A DNA stretch of 64,000 bases. It comes from Enterovibrio norvegicus_B (GTDB lineage Bacteria > Pseudomonadota > Gammaproteobacteria > Enterobacterales > Vibrionaceae). The number at the start of each line of letters is the position of its first letter. Within the stretch, counting starts at the first letter, position 1. A model generated the notes under the pieces. That model was not told where the DNA came from, searched no databases, and worked only from the letters and a program-made list of their open reading frames with translations. Positions 25,375 through 33,901 of this stretch are shown here, piece after piece. The stretch spans positions 124,001 to 188,000 of the forward strand of contig NZ_MDAG01000057.1 of NCBI RefSeq assembly GCF_002876705.1. The letters are read 5' to 3'. The position numbers and the translations under genes were made by a program.

Positions 25375-27246
25375 ATGAATCGTAGAACATGGATGCCATT
25401 TGTTGTAATAGGGACGGCGGCAATACTGACGGGGTGCCCTGCGCTTAAACAAGGAAAGTTAGATATTCCCGTTGAAGGAATGCAATACGCCTCATCGTTT
25501 TATAAAGGCACCACCGATGAAGACGGCACGTTTTATTACTTTGCTGGTGACAAAGTGCGTTTCAGCGTTGATGGCGTGAAATTTCAGAAAGTGAAAGGAA
25601 AAGAAACGGTCTCACTCGCCACGTTGGTGCGTGAAGATGACTTGCGCAATCAAGAATCTATCCGCCTTGTGAAAATGCTGATCGCACTCGACAGCGATGG
25701 CGACATGTACAACGGATTATCACTCGATACTGATATTTCCTCTAATCGGAAGCGCGCTTTCAAAAAGCTCTCAGATGAACAGTACGAGAACATTGTGGGT
25801 GATGTCGGTGACGCTCAAGCGTATGCCTTTGTGAAATGGGAGCAAGCAGGCTCACACATTGCCATGGCGGCGGGTAACCACCACACCCTCGGGTTGAGCG
25901 CGGAAGGTAAGCCTTTCAGCTTTGGCGAAAGCTATGGCGGTTTCGCGTATGGCGAGGATCCGAATCGCTACTGTGATGGGAAAATGCGCACCAAGCTTGG
26001 CCGAGCATCCGACCTTTATCTGCCAAAAGGCACTGAACTGGTCACGGAACCACGAGATGGCCTGACAGAAGCGGAAGGCGAATGCTATGTCGATTTGTTG
26101 AACCAGCGTCTCTACGGCCTTTCTAACCCTACCTCTGCGTGGATTGACACGGATGGCGTCACGTTCAAATCCATCTCTACCGATCAAATTGATGGCACCA
26201 TGGTGACGGAAGACGGTCGCTTGTTTGTGTTTGGCCCTAACAACCGTGGTCAATTAGGTCTCGGTCATGAAGACACCGTCGATGCGCCAGTGGAAGTGAC
26301 ATTGCCCGATGACGAGTTAGCGGTGTATGCGACCAGCGGCAGCGCGAGTGCCTATGTTGTTACGCGCTCAGGCAAGGTGTATTCAGCGGGTGACAACGGT
26401 AACTTGCAGCTAGGCCGTGTGGACGACAAAGATGCAGACCAAAATACCTTCGGGCTGGTGGACATTCCAGCGGACGAATTTATTGTGTCTGTTGCGATTC
26501 GTGACCACCATGTTTTTGCCCTGACGGCGCAAGGTGATGTGTACTCATGGGGTAACAATGGCCGCGGTGGCGAGTTAGGTGATGGCACCGTCAATGAAGA
26601 CCGTTCCGTGCCAGCGAAGATACTGGAAGGGAAAAATATCATCGCAGTAGAAACCGGCGCAGATTACGGCTTGGCGGTGGATGCAGAAGGCACAGTGTAT
26701 GGCTGGGGCAGCAATGACTATGGTGCACTCGCTCAAGGTACACCCGTGGCGAACAGCGCAGGCACGCTTTACAAAGTGGAAGACATCACGTCACTGCCAA
26801 CGCCAGAAGTGCTTGTAAACTTGCTTCCTGAAAACCTAGGTGGTGATCGTATTTTTGAATTCCAGGGTGGTAGCCGTAACGCTCATGCGCTGACACTGGG
26901 TGGCGATGTTTACTCTTGGGGTGACATGGGATCGGGCTACATGGGCAATGGGTACGAGGTGGATGATCTTGGTATCGAGCGCCAAATTGCGGTTCAGCCT
27001 GTGAAGAATGAAACGTTGAGCGAGGTAAACGTGCTGTCGCTGAGTTCAAATACATCAAGCCATTTTGCGGTTGATGACAACGGCAAGGTATGGGTGTGGG
27101 GTTCAGCGGCTGACGGTAAACTCGGAGTGGTCGAAGATTACTGTGCTGAAGTGAACGCAGACGCTTACGGTGAAGCGGCGTCAACCAGTGTTTGTTACAC
27201 ACCAGTGGCCTTGTCTCTTGTGCCAGCGAGCGCTGAATTGAAGTAA
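25375..27246 (+). CDS. RCC1-repeat lipoprotein
   Basis: Signal peptide MNRRTWMPFVVIGTAAILTGC with lipobox LTGC, so the mature protein is probably lipid-anchored in the envelope. Residues 22-180 form an uncharacterised N-terminal domain. After about residue 190 come RCC1-like beta-propeller repeats, seen as repeated GNNHRTLGLS/VFGPNNRGQLGLG/VYSWGNNGRGGELGDGT/VYGWGSNDYGALAQG/VYSWGDMGSG/VWVWGSAADGKLG units. Bacterial RCC1 proteins are mostly of unknown function and often mediate protein contacts. The start at 25375 is best spaced from GGAG; an ATG three bases earlier is also possible. It stands alone, with a strong terminator downstream. Confidence 0.85.
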   Translation: MNRRTWMPFVVIGTAAILTGCPALKQGKLDIPVEGMQYASSFYKGTTDEDGTFYYFAGDKVRFSVDGVKFQKVKGKETVSLATLVREDDLRNQESIRLVKMLIALDSDGDMYNGLSLDTDISSNRKRAFKKLSDEQYENIVGDVGDAQAYAFVKWEQAGSHIAMAAGNHHTLGLSAEGKPFSFGESYGGFAYGEDPNRYCDGKMRTKLGRASDLYLPKGTELVTEPRDGLTEAEGECYVDLLNQRLYGLSNPTSAWIDTDGVTFKSISTDQIDGTMVTEDGRLFVFGPNNRGQLGLGHEDTVDAPVEVTLPDDELAVYATSGSASAYVVTRSGKVYSAGDNGNLQLGRVDDKDADQNTFGLVDIPADEFIVSVAIRDHHVFALTAQGDVYSWGNNGRGGELGDGTVNEDRSVPAKILEGKNIIAVETGADYGLAVDAEGTVYGWGSNDYGALAQGTPVANSAGTLYKVEDITSLPTPEVLVNLLPENLGGDRIFEFQGGSRNAHALTLGGDVYSWGDMGSGYMGNGYEVDDLGIERQIAVQPVKNETLSEVNVLSLSSNTSSHFAVDDNGKVWVWGSAADGKLGVVEDYCAEVNADAYGEAASTSVCYTPVALSLVPASAELK

Positions 27247-27340
27247 ATGCATTGAGCGAAGCAACACGCATCATAAGCGATTCCGTTGGCTAGCGGACAC
27301 CCGAGTAAATCGAGACAAACATTCGATACGGGAAACGAAA

Positions 27341-27369
27341 GAAGGTGGCTTAGCCACCTTCTTTTTTTC
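27341..27369. terminator. Terminator after the RCC1 lipoprotein gene
   Basis: GAAGGTGGC-TTA-GCCACCTTC followed by seven T. It lies between convergent genes and could serve both. Confidence 0.92.
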
Positions 27370-27390
27370 TACATACAGGCTGACGCGTAT

Positions 27391-27723
27391 TCAAGCCTCT
27401 TCCATGATGGCTTGCACTTCATGCGTCTCTGTTGGGCGAACAACACGCGACACTTCTACGCCGTCTTTTAGCAAAATGACTGTTGGCCAGAGCTTCACCT
27501 TAAAGTGGCGCCCAAGCGCTTTACCTTTGCCATCAAACACCTTGATATGAAGCATCGGGGTAGGCTCAAGTACCTCTTTGATTGCGTCTTGCGCGCCTTG
27601 GCAATGCGGACACCAAGGTGCGCCAAATTCGATCACTGCAAGACCTTTTAGATGCGTGACATCCTCGATGGTGGGCGCGTCTTCGTCATAATCAGGTTTG
27701 AACCCGATTGTTGATGCTTTCAT
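27391..27723 (-). CDS. Thioredoxin-family protein with CPHC active site
   Basis: A 110-residue thioredoxin fold protein without a signal peptide. The active site APWCPHCQGA (Cys at about residues 38 and 41) has a DsbA-type CPHC dipeptide, and the cis-Pro is in LWPTVILL. Length and layout match small cytosolic thioredoxin-like proteins. It probably forms a transcription unit with the CPXCG protein and the hypothetical gene upstream. Confidence 0.88.
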   Translation of the reverse strand: MKASTIGFKPDYDEDAPTIEDVTHLKGLAVIEFGAPWCPHCQGAQDAIKEVLEPTPMLHIKVFDGKGKALGRHFKVKLWPTVILLKDGVEVSRVVRPTETHEVQAIMEEA

Positions 27724-27771
27724 CGTGTATTCTTCCTTGAAGCGTATTGGGTTAAGAGCGTGTTAGTGTGT

Positions 27772-27969
27772 TCAAAATGCATCGTTTTCGTCATGCACTG
27801 AGACATAAAGAGAGCCATCGTTCTCTTGTTGAACGAAAAAGGTAATCGGCCGACAACAGACTTGGCAATCTTCAATGTATTGCTGTCCGCTGTCTTCACT
27901 GTTGATAAGCACCTGAATCGACTCACCGCAATACGGACAATCAATGGCTCTTTCATCCAGCTCGGTCAT
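27772..27969 (-). CDS. Small CPXCG-motif cysteine-rich protein
   Basis: A 65-residue protein with two Cys pairs, CPYCGES near residue 11 and CQVCCRP near residue 35, likely a zinc ribbon. It belongs to a conserved family named for its CPXCG motif with no assigned function. It sits between a thioredoxin-like gene and a conserved hypothetical gene on the same strand. Confidence 0.82.
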   Translation of the reverse strand: MTELDERAIDCPYCGESIQVLINSEDSGQQYIEDCQVCCRPITFFVQQENDGSLYVSVHDENDAF

Positions 27970-28010
27970 TTACCTTTTCCTTTTTTATCACCCTAAGAAC
28001 AAGGCCAGCA

Positions 28011-28382
28011 TTAAATCCAGCGCTTGATAGCTTCCGCTGTGTCGCTCGGATTGGTGTTGAAACAAATGGCCGCGTCTGGCGCTGCCATGTGCGCAGCATT
28101 GACCAGACGTTCGAAGACGAGAAAATGATCATCGTCACGGCGCACACCGGCACCAATTAGCACGCAATCATAACCTTGCCCTTCGAGTGCTTTGGTCGCC
28201 GTCTCAAACGCTGTGTCACCATCACGAATAAAGTGCAGCACAACGTCATAACCGAGTGATACCAAGTTATCGCGGTCGCCTTCTAATGCCGCCAGCAATT
28301 TTTCTGCGCTCATGCCCGGCCATTTATCGTAGTTAACAACGTCAGGGTGCCAGCCGAAAAGGGCGACTTTTTTATCACTCAT
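28011..28382 (-). CDS. Conserved-looking hypothetical protein
   Basis: A 123-residue soluble protein that I do not recognise. It begins MSDKKVALFGWHPDVVNYDKWPG with GGAGG five bases upstream, so I reject a longer start 11 codons earlier. The alternating hydrophobic strands and helices (VALFGW, YDVVLHFI, YDCVLIGAGVR) suggest a small Rossmann-like or flavodoxin-like alpha/beta fold. No signal peptide or membrane segment is present. Confidence 0.7.
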   Translation of the reverse strand: MSDKKVALFGWHPDVVNYDKWPGMSAEKLLAALEGDRDNLVSLGYDVVLHFIRDGDTAFETATKALEGQGYDCVLIGAGVRRDDDHFLVFERLVNAAHMAAPDAAICFNTNPSDTAEAIKRWI

Positions 28383-28549
28383 AAATCCTCCAATGGAATG
28401 CTTTCCTGCCCTCAATGTATCGCTATTCGGCTTGTCATTGTTGTCTGATTTCTAAGCTTAGTTTATCTATTTGCGACGAGGTATTTGCCGAATGGAAATT
28501 GTGTGTGAAGAAAGAGAAGAAGGAGAGTGAAGGGTATATTGGGCGCAAT

Positions 28550-28586
28550 AAAAAGGCGAGCAGGCCGACGACAGGTTATCTGCTCG
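28550..28586 (-). terminator. Terminator of the minus-strand iol operon
   Basis: On the minus strand GCGAGCAG and CTGCTCGC form an eight-base perfect stem with a 16-base loop, followed by CTTTTTATTG. It lies about 50 bases after the stop of the last operon gene. Confidence 0.85.
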
Positions 28587-28638
28587 CAAACGTAAACCGT
28601 TTTTCAATAGCAAACGTTGGGGCGTTGAGCGTTTGCTG

Positions 28639-29808
28639 TTAGGTGAGATCTTTCAGAGGTTCCCACTTTCCATCGTTGTCTGACGAGCGCACAGCAGCAT
28701 AAACAAATGCCATCCCATACGCGCCTTCTTCCACGGTAGGGTTCCACAGGCTGAAAGGTTCGGGTTGTTCGCCCATAAGATCATCCACAATGTTCGACGC
28801 AAAATCGAAATACAGATTGGCGAACGCTTCGCGATACCCTTCAGGGTGACCAATGGCGACGTGAGAAACACGTTTTCCCGCTTCTGAAAGCCCAATTCCC
28901 CCTTTGGTGAGCAAATATGCAGGCTTGTCGATAGGGCGAACTATCAATTCATTGGGCTGTTCTTGGTGCCATTCCAATCCACCTTTGGTGCCATAAATCG
29001 TGAAGTTCAAACCATGAACGCCACCTGCAGCCGCTTGTGTTACCCAGAAAACACCCCGTGCTTTGTTGGGGTACCGGAGCAAAATGCCGCAATAATCATC
29101 GGCGTCGCGGCCTTCTACAATGGCGGTTACGTCAGCACTCAAAGAAGACGCTTCCATCCCCATGACATAGCTGGAAAGGTGGTAGCTGTGCGTGGCAATG
29201 TCACCCAGAATAAGAGAAGGGCCAGCCAGTTCGGGCTTCATGTGCCAGTTTGAACCCGCACGCTCTGATTCCGTGAGTTCAGCTAGATGGCCTTGAACAT
29301 AATTGCTTTGCACCATGGTGATATCGCCGATAAGACCTTGTGCCACCATTTCACGTGCTTGTCGCACCATGGCATAACCGCTATAGCCGTAAGCCACACA
29401 GTATCGTTTACCGGAGGCTTTCACGCGTTTGACCAAATCTGCTGACTCGTCTTCAGTCATGGTTAATGGTTTTTCACAAAACACATTAAACCCTGCCTCA
29501 AGCGCGCGGCAAGACAGTTCATAGTGGCTGTTGTTGGGCGTCATGATGGCGAGTGCATCGATGGGGTTTTCTGCATTCGCTTCGCCCTTAAACAAGGCTT
29601 CAGGGTCGGCGTAGGGGCGTTCAATGCCCATCGCGTGCCCAGCCGCAATGGAACGTTCAGGATTAGAAGAAAAGACGCCAGCCACCACTTCAAATTCTTC
29701 GTGCATCGTGGCGGCGGAGCGGTGGATAGATCCAATGAAAGAATCTGGCCCTCCGCCAATTACACCTAGTCTCAACCTTCTTCCCAGTTTGCGGTATGCC
29801 TTGCTCAT
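28639..29808 (-). CDS. Gfo/Idh/MocA-family oxidoreductase (last gene of iol operon)
   Basis: A 389-residue NAD(P)-dependent dehydrogenase with the N-terminal Rossmann motif LGVIGGGPDSFIGSIHR and the family EKP motif in VFCEKPLTM near residue 118. It is a paralogue of the oxidoreductase at 32688-33863 (shared YGYxGxxMVxQAREMV and SNWHMKPELAGPSLILGDIATH patterns), and both are longer than canonical IolG. A role in oxidising or interconverting inositol isomers (scyllo- or chiro-inositol) is inferred from the operon. AGGAAGTAGGA precedes the ATG. Confidence 0.85.
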   Translation of the reverse strand: MSKAYRKLGRRLRLGVIGGGPDSFIGSIHRSAATMHEEFEVVAGVFSSNPERSIAAGHAMGIERPYADPEALFKGEANAENPIDALAIMTPNNSHYELSCRALEAGFNVFCEKPLTMTEDESADLVKRVKASGKRYCVAYGYSGYAMVRQAREMVAQGLIGDITMVQSNYVQGHLAELTESERAGSNWHMKPELAGPSLILGDIATHSYHLSSYVMGMEASSLSADVTAIVEGRDADDYCGILLRYPNKARGVFWVTQAAAGGVHGLNFTIYGTKGGLEWHQEQPNELIVRPIDKPAYLLTKGGIGLSEAGKRVSHVAIGHPEGYREAFANLYFDFASNIVDDLMGEQPEPFSLWNPTVEEGAYGMAFVYAAVRSSDNDGKWEPLKDLT

Positions 29809-29856
29809 TCCTACTTCCTTTTAAAAGAATCCATTTACCTGTTACGCCGTGACGAC

Positions 29857-30708
29857 TTATTTCAACAATGGTTGCTTGCTGGCCGAGAGCAGCGCGAGCA
29901 CACGTTCAGCTTCCGCTTGCAGAGCGGGCATTGCTTTACCTGCGAAATATTGGCGGTCGTACTTATCCGGCTCTTGTGCCATACACGCGCGAATGGCATT
30001 GCCAAAAGCGACGCGGAACGTTGTGCCTACATTGAATTTGGCGACACGTTGCTGTTTGAGTGTCAGAAGATCGGCTTCCGCTATTCCCGTTGTGCCATGA
30101 ATCACCAAGGGAAGGGTGGTTGCGACTTCGATTTGTTTCAGCAGTTCAAACTCGATCGGGCTGTCTGCCTCGGTTTTACGGTGCACGTTGCCAACAGACA
30201 CGGCCAAGGCATCAATGCCACTTTCTTGTGTATATCGGGTGGCCTCCGCTGGGTCTGTCGACATGGATTTGATGTGGTCACGCCCTTCTTGATAAGGCAC
30301 TGAGCCCAGCTCCCCTTCGACAGATACCCCAACCGCATGCGCCACATCGACGACTTGACGCGTGCGACGAATATTTTCGTCAAGCGGCAGTTGTGAACCA
30401 TCAAACATCACAGAGCTAAATCCTGCATGAATGGCGCGATACACAATGGCCTCTTCATAGCAGTGGTCAAGGTGGACACATACGGGCACGGAAGCAGCTT
30501 TCGCCATCGGGACTAACATCCCAGCCATGGCTTCGACGCCAGCGAGGTCGACCATGTCTTTGTTCACCGCAAGGATCACAGGCAATGAACGCGCTTCTGC
30601 TGCCGCAATAATGGCTTGGGCTTCCTCAAGCCCAAACACATTGCAACACGCGATAGCGCCATCTGATACGGCGGCATCGGGGAGTAATTCGTTGAGGTTA
30701 ACTAACAT
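29857..30708 (-). CDS. iolJ: Class II aldolase, probably 5-dehydro-2-deoxyphosphogluconate aldolase
   Basis: Expected to split 2-deoxy-5-keto-gluconate 6-phosphate into DHAP and malonate semialdehyde, the last ring-carbon step of inositol catabolism. The 283-residue protein has the class II zinc motif VHLDHCYEE near residue 80, VEGELGSVPYQEGRDH, and AVSVGNVHR in place of the FBA GTSHG, with a second metal His in VIHGTTG. The NVHR variation and operon position favour IolJ over fructose bisphosphate aldolase, but specificity is inferred. Confidence 0.82.
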   Translation of the reverse strand: MLVNLNELLPDAAVSDGAIACCNVFGLEEAQAIIAAAEARSLPVILAVNKDMVDLAGVEAMAGMLVPMAKAASVPVCVHLDHCYEEAIVYRAIHAGFSSVMFDGSQLPLDENIRRTRQVVDVAHAVGVSVEGELGSVPYQEGRDHIKSMSTDPAEATRYTQESGIDALAVSVGNVHRKTEADSPIEFELLKQIEVATTLPLVIHGTTGIAEADLLTLKQQRVAKFNVGTTFRVAFGNAIRACMAQEPDKYDRQYFAGKAMPALQAEAERVLALLSASKQPLLK

Positions 30709-30735
30709 TGCATCTTCCCTGTGAATGTTGATGAG

Positions 30736-31596
30736 CTACTTAAACTTCGCCACCATGTCTTTGATGCCAGGAATGGTGTGAACCTGATATTCATGGTGCG
30801 GGTCAAAATGCTGAACCAGCGATTTGCTGCTCTCACCCACAATGATCGTGAAGTAATACATTTCGTAGCCCGGTGCAGCCACTGATGGGTGGTAGCCCTT
30901 ATCAATGGCGATAACGCTACCGGTGCGCACGTGGTAAACCGGGCCGAAGTCATCTTCATGCTCATAAAGGAACTGTGCACCGAAGCCAAAGTCAGGGTTG
31001 AATCTAAATTGGTACACTTCTTCGTAGCGCGTTTCTGTTGGCGGACGCTCTTCATCGTGTTTATGTGGTGGAAAGCCTGACCAACCACCTGCGCCAACGG
31101 TAAACAGTTCACTCACCATTAACCGACCACGTTGATCCGCATTTTTCTGCCCGAGAATATGCTTAATCTTGCGATGGGTTTTTGTGTCGTCGCTGCCGTA
31201 TTGGATCTTGTCTGTGTCTTCTGGCGCGATTGCAAAAGAGGTGAGGGGGTCGCTGCCTTCTTCAGGCGTAAAGCGTCCACCTGCAATCATCACATCGGCG
31301 GTTTCAGAGACACAGGTGATGGTGACTTCACTGCCGACAGGGGCGTACACCGCAGCAGGATCGCCATCCCATACATGGGCGCGTTTGCCGATGTTGTTGT
31401 AGGTTTCGCCATCGACCGTGATATCACAGGTGCCGCCTGCGAGTACCACTGCGGATTCGTAATTTTCCAGCGAGTAGCTGTAACTTGCACCTTGGTGCAG
31501 TTTCACGGGGTTGAAATAGCACAATGGGGTGGTGTCATCATCTACGCCGATGACTGGCTCATTCTTGTTATCAAACGGAGGGATATGCTTTCCCAT
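30736..31596 (-). CDS. IolB-family 5-deoxy-glucuronate isomerase, divergent copy
   Basis: IolB converts 5-deoxy-glucuronate to 2-deoxy-5-keto-gluconate. This 286-residue bicupin keeps the metal-binding set HKHDEERPPTETRYEEVYQFRF and the second-cupin DKGYHPSVAAPGYEMYYFT. Its N-terminal half differs much from the canonical IolB encoded at 55755. I start at MGKHIPPFDN, which has AAGGAG six bases upstream; the ATG six codons earlier lacks one. It may be an IolB of different substrate range or a redundant copy. Confidence 0.82.
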   Translation of the reverse strand: MGKHIPPFDNKNEPVIGVDDDTTPLCYFNPVKLHQGASYSYSLENYESAVVLAGGTCDITVDGETYNNIGKRAHVWDGDPAAVYAPVGSEVTITCVSETADVMIAGGRFTPEEGSDPLTSFAIAPEDTDKIQYGSDDTKTHRKIKHILGQKNADQRGRLMVSELFTVGAGGWSGFPPHKHDEERPPTETRYEEVYQFRFNPDFGFGAQFLYEHEDDFGPVYHVRTGSVIAIDKGYHPSVAAPGYEMYYFTIIVGESSKSLVQHFDPHHEYQVHTIPGIKDMVAKFK

Positions 31597-31663
31597 GATG
31601 AACTCCTTATTCATTCCGTGAATCTTGATTCGATAAGGCTAACGGTATGTCGTCAGCCCTTGT

Positions 31664-32695
31664 TTATGTTCTTAACAATTGATGTCCGCGTGCCAGCATG
31701 AAATTAGAGAGATCGGGTAGTGTCGACATAGCGTCGGCACAGGTATCACCCGTGACATTGATGGCTGCGTTAGCCGCGCCCATGGCGACGGCATCGCTCA
31801 AGGAATATTGGTTAAGCAAGCCAAACAGCAGGGCGGCAGCAAAGGCATCACCTGCGCCATAAGGTTTACGTGCTTCAACGCGAAAGATGGGTTGAGACAA
31901 CTGGGCGAGGTCGCCGTTATTGTCGAGACCGAACACGTCGCAGCCTTCTGCTCCCGCTTTCACCACCACCATGTCTGTGCCACCACTGAGTAATTCAGAT
32001 GCAGCATTGATGTGGCTGTCAGTGACATCATGAGGCACACCCATGACGTCAAATTCTTCCTTGTTGCCAATCACGATGTCGCTGAATGACGCAGCAAGTT
32101 TGTAGAAATACGGTGGATCTTCCGGTGCCGCCCAAGAATAGGGGCGATAGTCGAGGTCGAGCACCACTTGCGTGCCATTCAGTTGCGCGGTTTGCATGGC
32201 TGCTAACGTGGCTTCACGTGATGGGCTCACCGACAAGGCCGTGCCGGACACGAACAAACACCGTGCAGAGGCAAGGTATTCGGTACTGATATCGTCTGGA
32301 GACAACGCAAGATCTGCCGCGTTGTTACGGTAAATCACCACCTCGGGTTCAGGGCGCAGTTCAGCGACGGCTAAGCTGGTTCGATACTCACCCCTAAGGG
32401 TTTTCATGCCTGCTAAATCGATGCCTTTGTTCGACATGTATTGGCGTACAAAATGGCCGAGGGCATCGTCGGAGAGGCAGCCAATGAAGCCTGCTTTCGC
32501 ACCTAACGTCGCAAGACCAATGGCAACATTGCCTGGCGAACCACCGACACTTTTCTTGAAACTGACTTCTTGCGCAAAATCTGCGCCGTCAGTGTTGCCA
32601 TAGAAATCAACACCCGCACGCCCCAAACAAATGACATCAATGGGGCGATCGGCGTTTTGCTCACAGCCTGAGAGTTGAATCATGCCTTTAGTCAT
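31664..32695 (-). CDS. iolC: 5-dehydro-2-deoxygluconokinase
   Basis: PfkB-family kinase that phosphorylates 2-deoxy-5-keto-gluconate. The 343-residue protein has the signature SVGGSPGNVAIGLATLGAK near residue 50 and the C-terminal catalytic motif PYGAGDAFAAALLFG with the base Asp near residue 298. The start overlaps the end of the upstream oxidoreductase gene by eight bases; an in-frame ATG four codons later is an alternative. The protein is a single-domain kinase, without the C-terminal DUF2090 found in some fused forms. Confidence 0.9.
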   Translation of the reverse strand: MTKGMIQLSGCEQNADRPIDVICLGRAGVDFYGNTDGADFAQEVSFKKSVGGSPGNVAIGLATLGAKAGFIGCLSDDALGHFVRQYMSNKGIDLAGMKTLRGEYRTSLAVAELRPEPEVVIYRNNAADLALSPDDISTEYLASARCLFVSGTALSVSPSREATLAAMQTAQLNGTQVVLDLDYRPYSWAAPEDPPYFYKLAASFSDIVIGNKEEFDVMGVPHDVTDSHINAASELLSGGTDMVVVKAGAEGCDVFGLDNNGDLAQLSQPIFRVEARKPYGAGDAFAAALLFGLLNQYSLSDAVAMGAANAAINVTGDTCADAMSTLPDLSNFMLARGHQLLRT

Positions 32696-33863
32696 AATCC
32701 ACCCAGACTGCACCTTGGTCGGCTGAGCGAGCACACGCATTCACCATTTTCACACCGTCGATACCGCCATCAATGTTCGGGTACCAGTGGCCCTCAAGAA
32801 ACTGTGTATCACCGCGCTCGAACGCATCGATAGCTAACGCATAGCGATGATAGATATTGGCCCACGATTCGAAAAAGCCTTCAGCATGACCGCCACCTTG
32901 GCGATTGGCAGACACACCTGGAGAGTCGTTGTGAAGGTATGGCATGCCACGTTCTAAAATACGAGCTGGCTCACCTTGGACTTCGTAACGCAATTGGTTC
33001 GGATATTCATCCCACCATTCAAGGCTGGCTTTTTCGCCAACGATGCGGATTTTCTGTTGATGCATTGAACCGCTATTGATTGCGCTAGCCCACAATGTGC
33101 CGACCGCGCCGCCTTCAAAGTTGAAGACGACATGCGCGTTATCTTCAAGTGGTGCACGTGATTCAATAAAGCTTTGGCGTGAACACATTAACGATTTTAC
33201 TTTCAATCCGGTGATCAAACCCGCCATGTAGAAAGGGTGGGTGCCGCAATCGCCGATAATAAAGCTCGGGCCAGACACTTCAGGGTTCATTCGCCATTTC
33301 GCACCGGGATTATCTTTTTCCACTTCGGTATTGTGGAAACCATGAGCAAAACTCATTTGAATAACGCGCACTGCGCCGATGTCGCCACGCTGCACCATTT
33401 CTCTGGCTTGGTGCACCATTTGAAAACCGCAGTAGCCGTACATCACGGCGAGCATTTTGTTTTGTTTTTCAGCCAACGCTTTCAGTTCAAGGGCTTCTTC
33501 CACATGCACGGTCACGGGCTTTTCACACACTACGTGCAAACCTGCTTCTAGCGCTGCTTTGGCGATTTCAGCATGGGTCGAGTTTGGTGTGGCGATGGAG
33601 ACGGCTTGAATGCCGTCTTCACGTTTGGCTTCTTCCGCAAACATGGTTTTGTAATCGGGGTAGCAACGGTCGGCTGCAAGCCCCAGATTCATACCAAATT
33701 CTTTGCCACGTTCGGCGTTAAGATCGAGTGCACCAGCCACAAAACTGAACAAGCGATCACGCTGTGCCGCGGCGCGGTGTGAGTAACCAATTTCGCTACC
33801 TCGACCGCCGCCGACCATGCCCCAGCGGATCGGGGACTCAAAGTGCATTTCTTCATTGAACAT
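32688..33863 (-). CDS. Gfo/Idh/MocA-family oxidoreductase (second gene of iol operon)
   Basis: A 391-residue dehydrogenase with WGMVGGGRGSEIGYSHRAAA at the N-terminus and VVCEKPVTV near residue 118. The substrate domain holds GPSFIIGDCGTHPFYMAGL with the conserved Asp and His typical of the family. It is placed between iolD and iolC and is longer than canonical IolG (see 56660). It probably acts on an inositol isomer or ketone; which one is not determinable here. GGAG lies nine bases before the ATG. Confidence 0.85.
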   Translation of the reverse strand: MFNEEMHFESPIRWGMVGGGRGSEIGYSHRAAAQRDRLFSFVAGALDLNAERGKEFGMNLGLAADRCYPDYKTMFAEEAKREDGIQAVSIATPNSTHAEIAKAALEAGLHVVCEKPVTVHVEEALELKALAEKQNKMLAVMYGYCGFQMVHQAREMVQRGDIGAVRVIQMSFAHGFHNTEVEKDNPGAKWRMNPEVSGPSFIIGDCGTHPFYMAGLITGLKVKSLMCSRQSFIESRAPLEDNAHVVFNFEGGAVGTLWASAINSGSMHQQKIRIVGEKASLEWWDEYPNQLRYEVQGEPARILERGMPYLHNDSPGVSANRQGGGHAEGFFESWANIYHRYALAIDAFERGDTQFLEGHWYPNIDGGIDGVKMVNACARSADQGAVWVDYD

Positions 33864-33901
33864 AGTGCGCTTCTCCTGAAATCTAATCCCTTAGGTCAAC
33901 A

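Noticed and set aside
28415..28642. 75-codon plus-strand ORF between the hypothetical gene and the iol operon end
   Set aside because: It runs through the terminator hairpin of the iol operon and has no family-like sequence.
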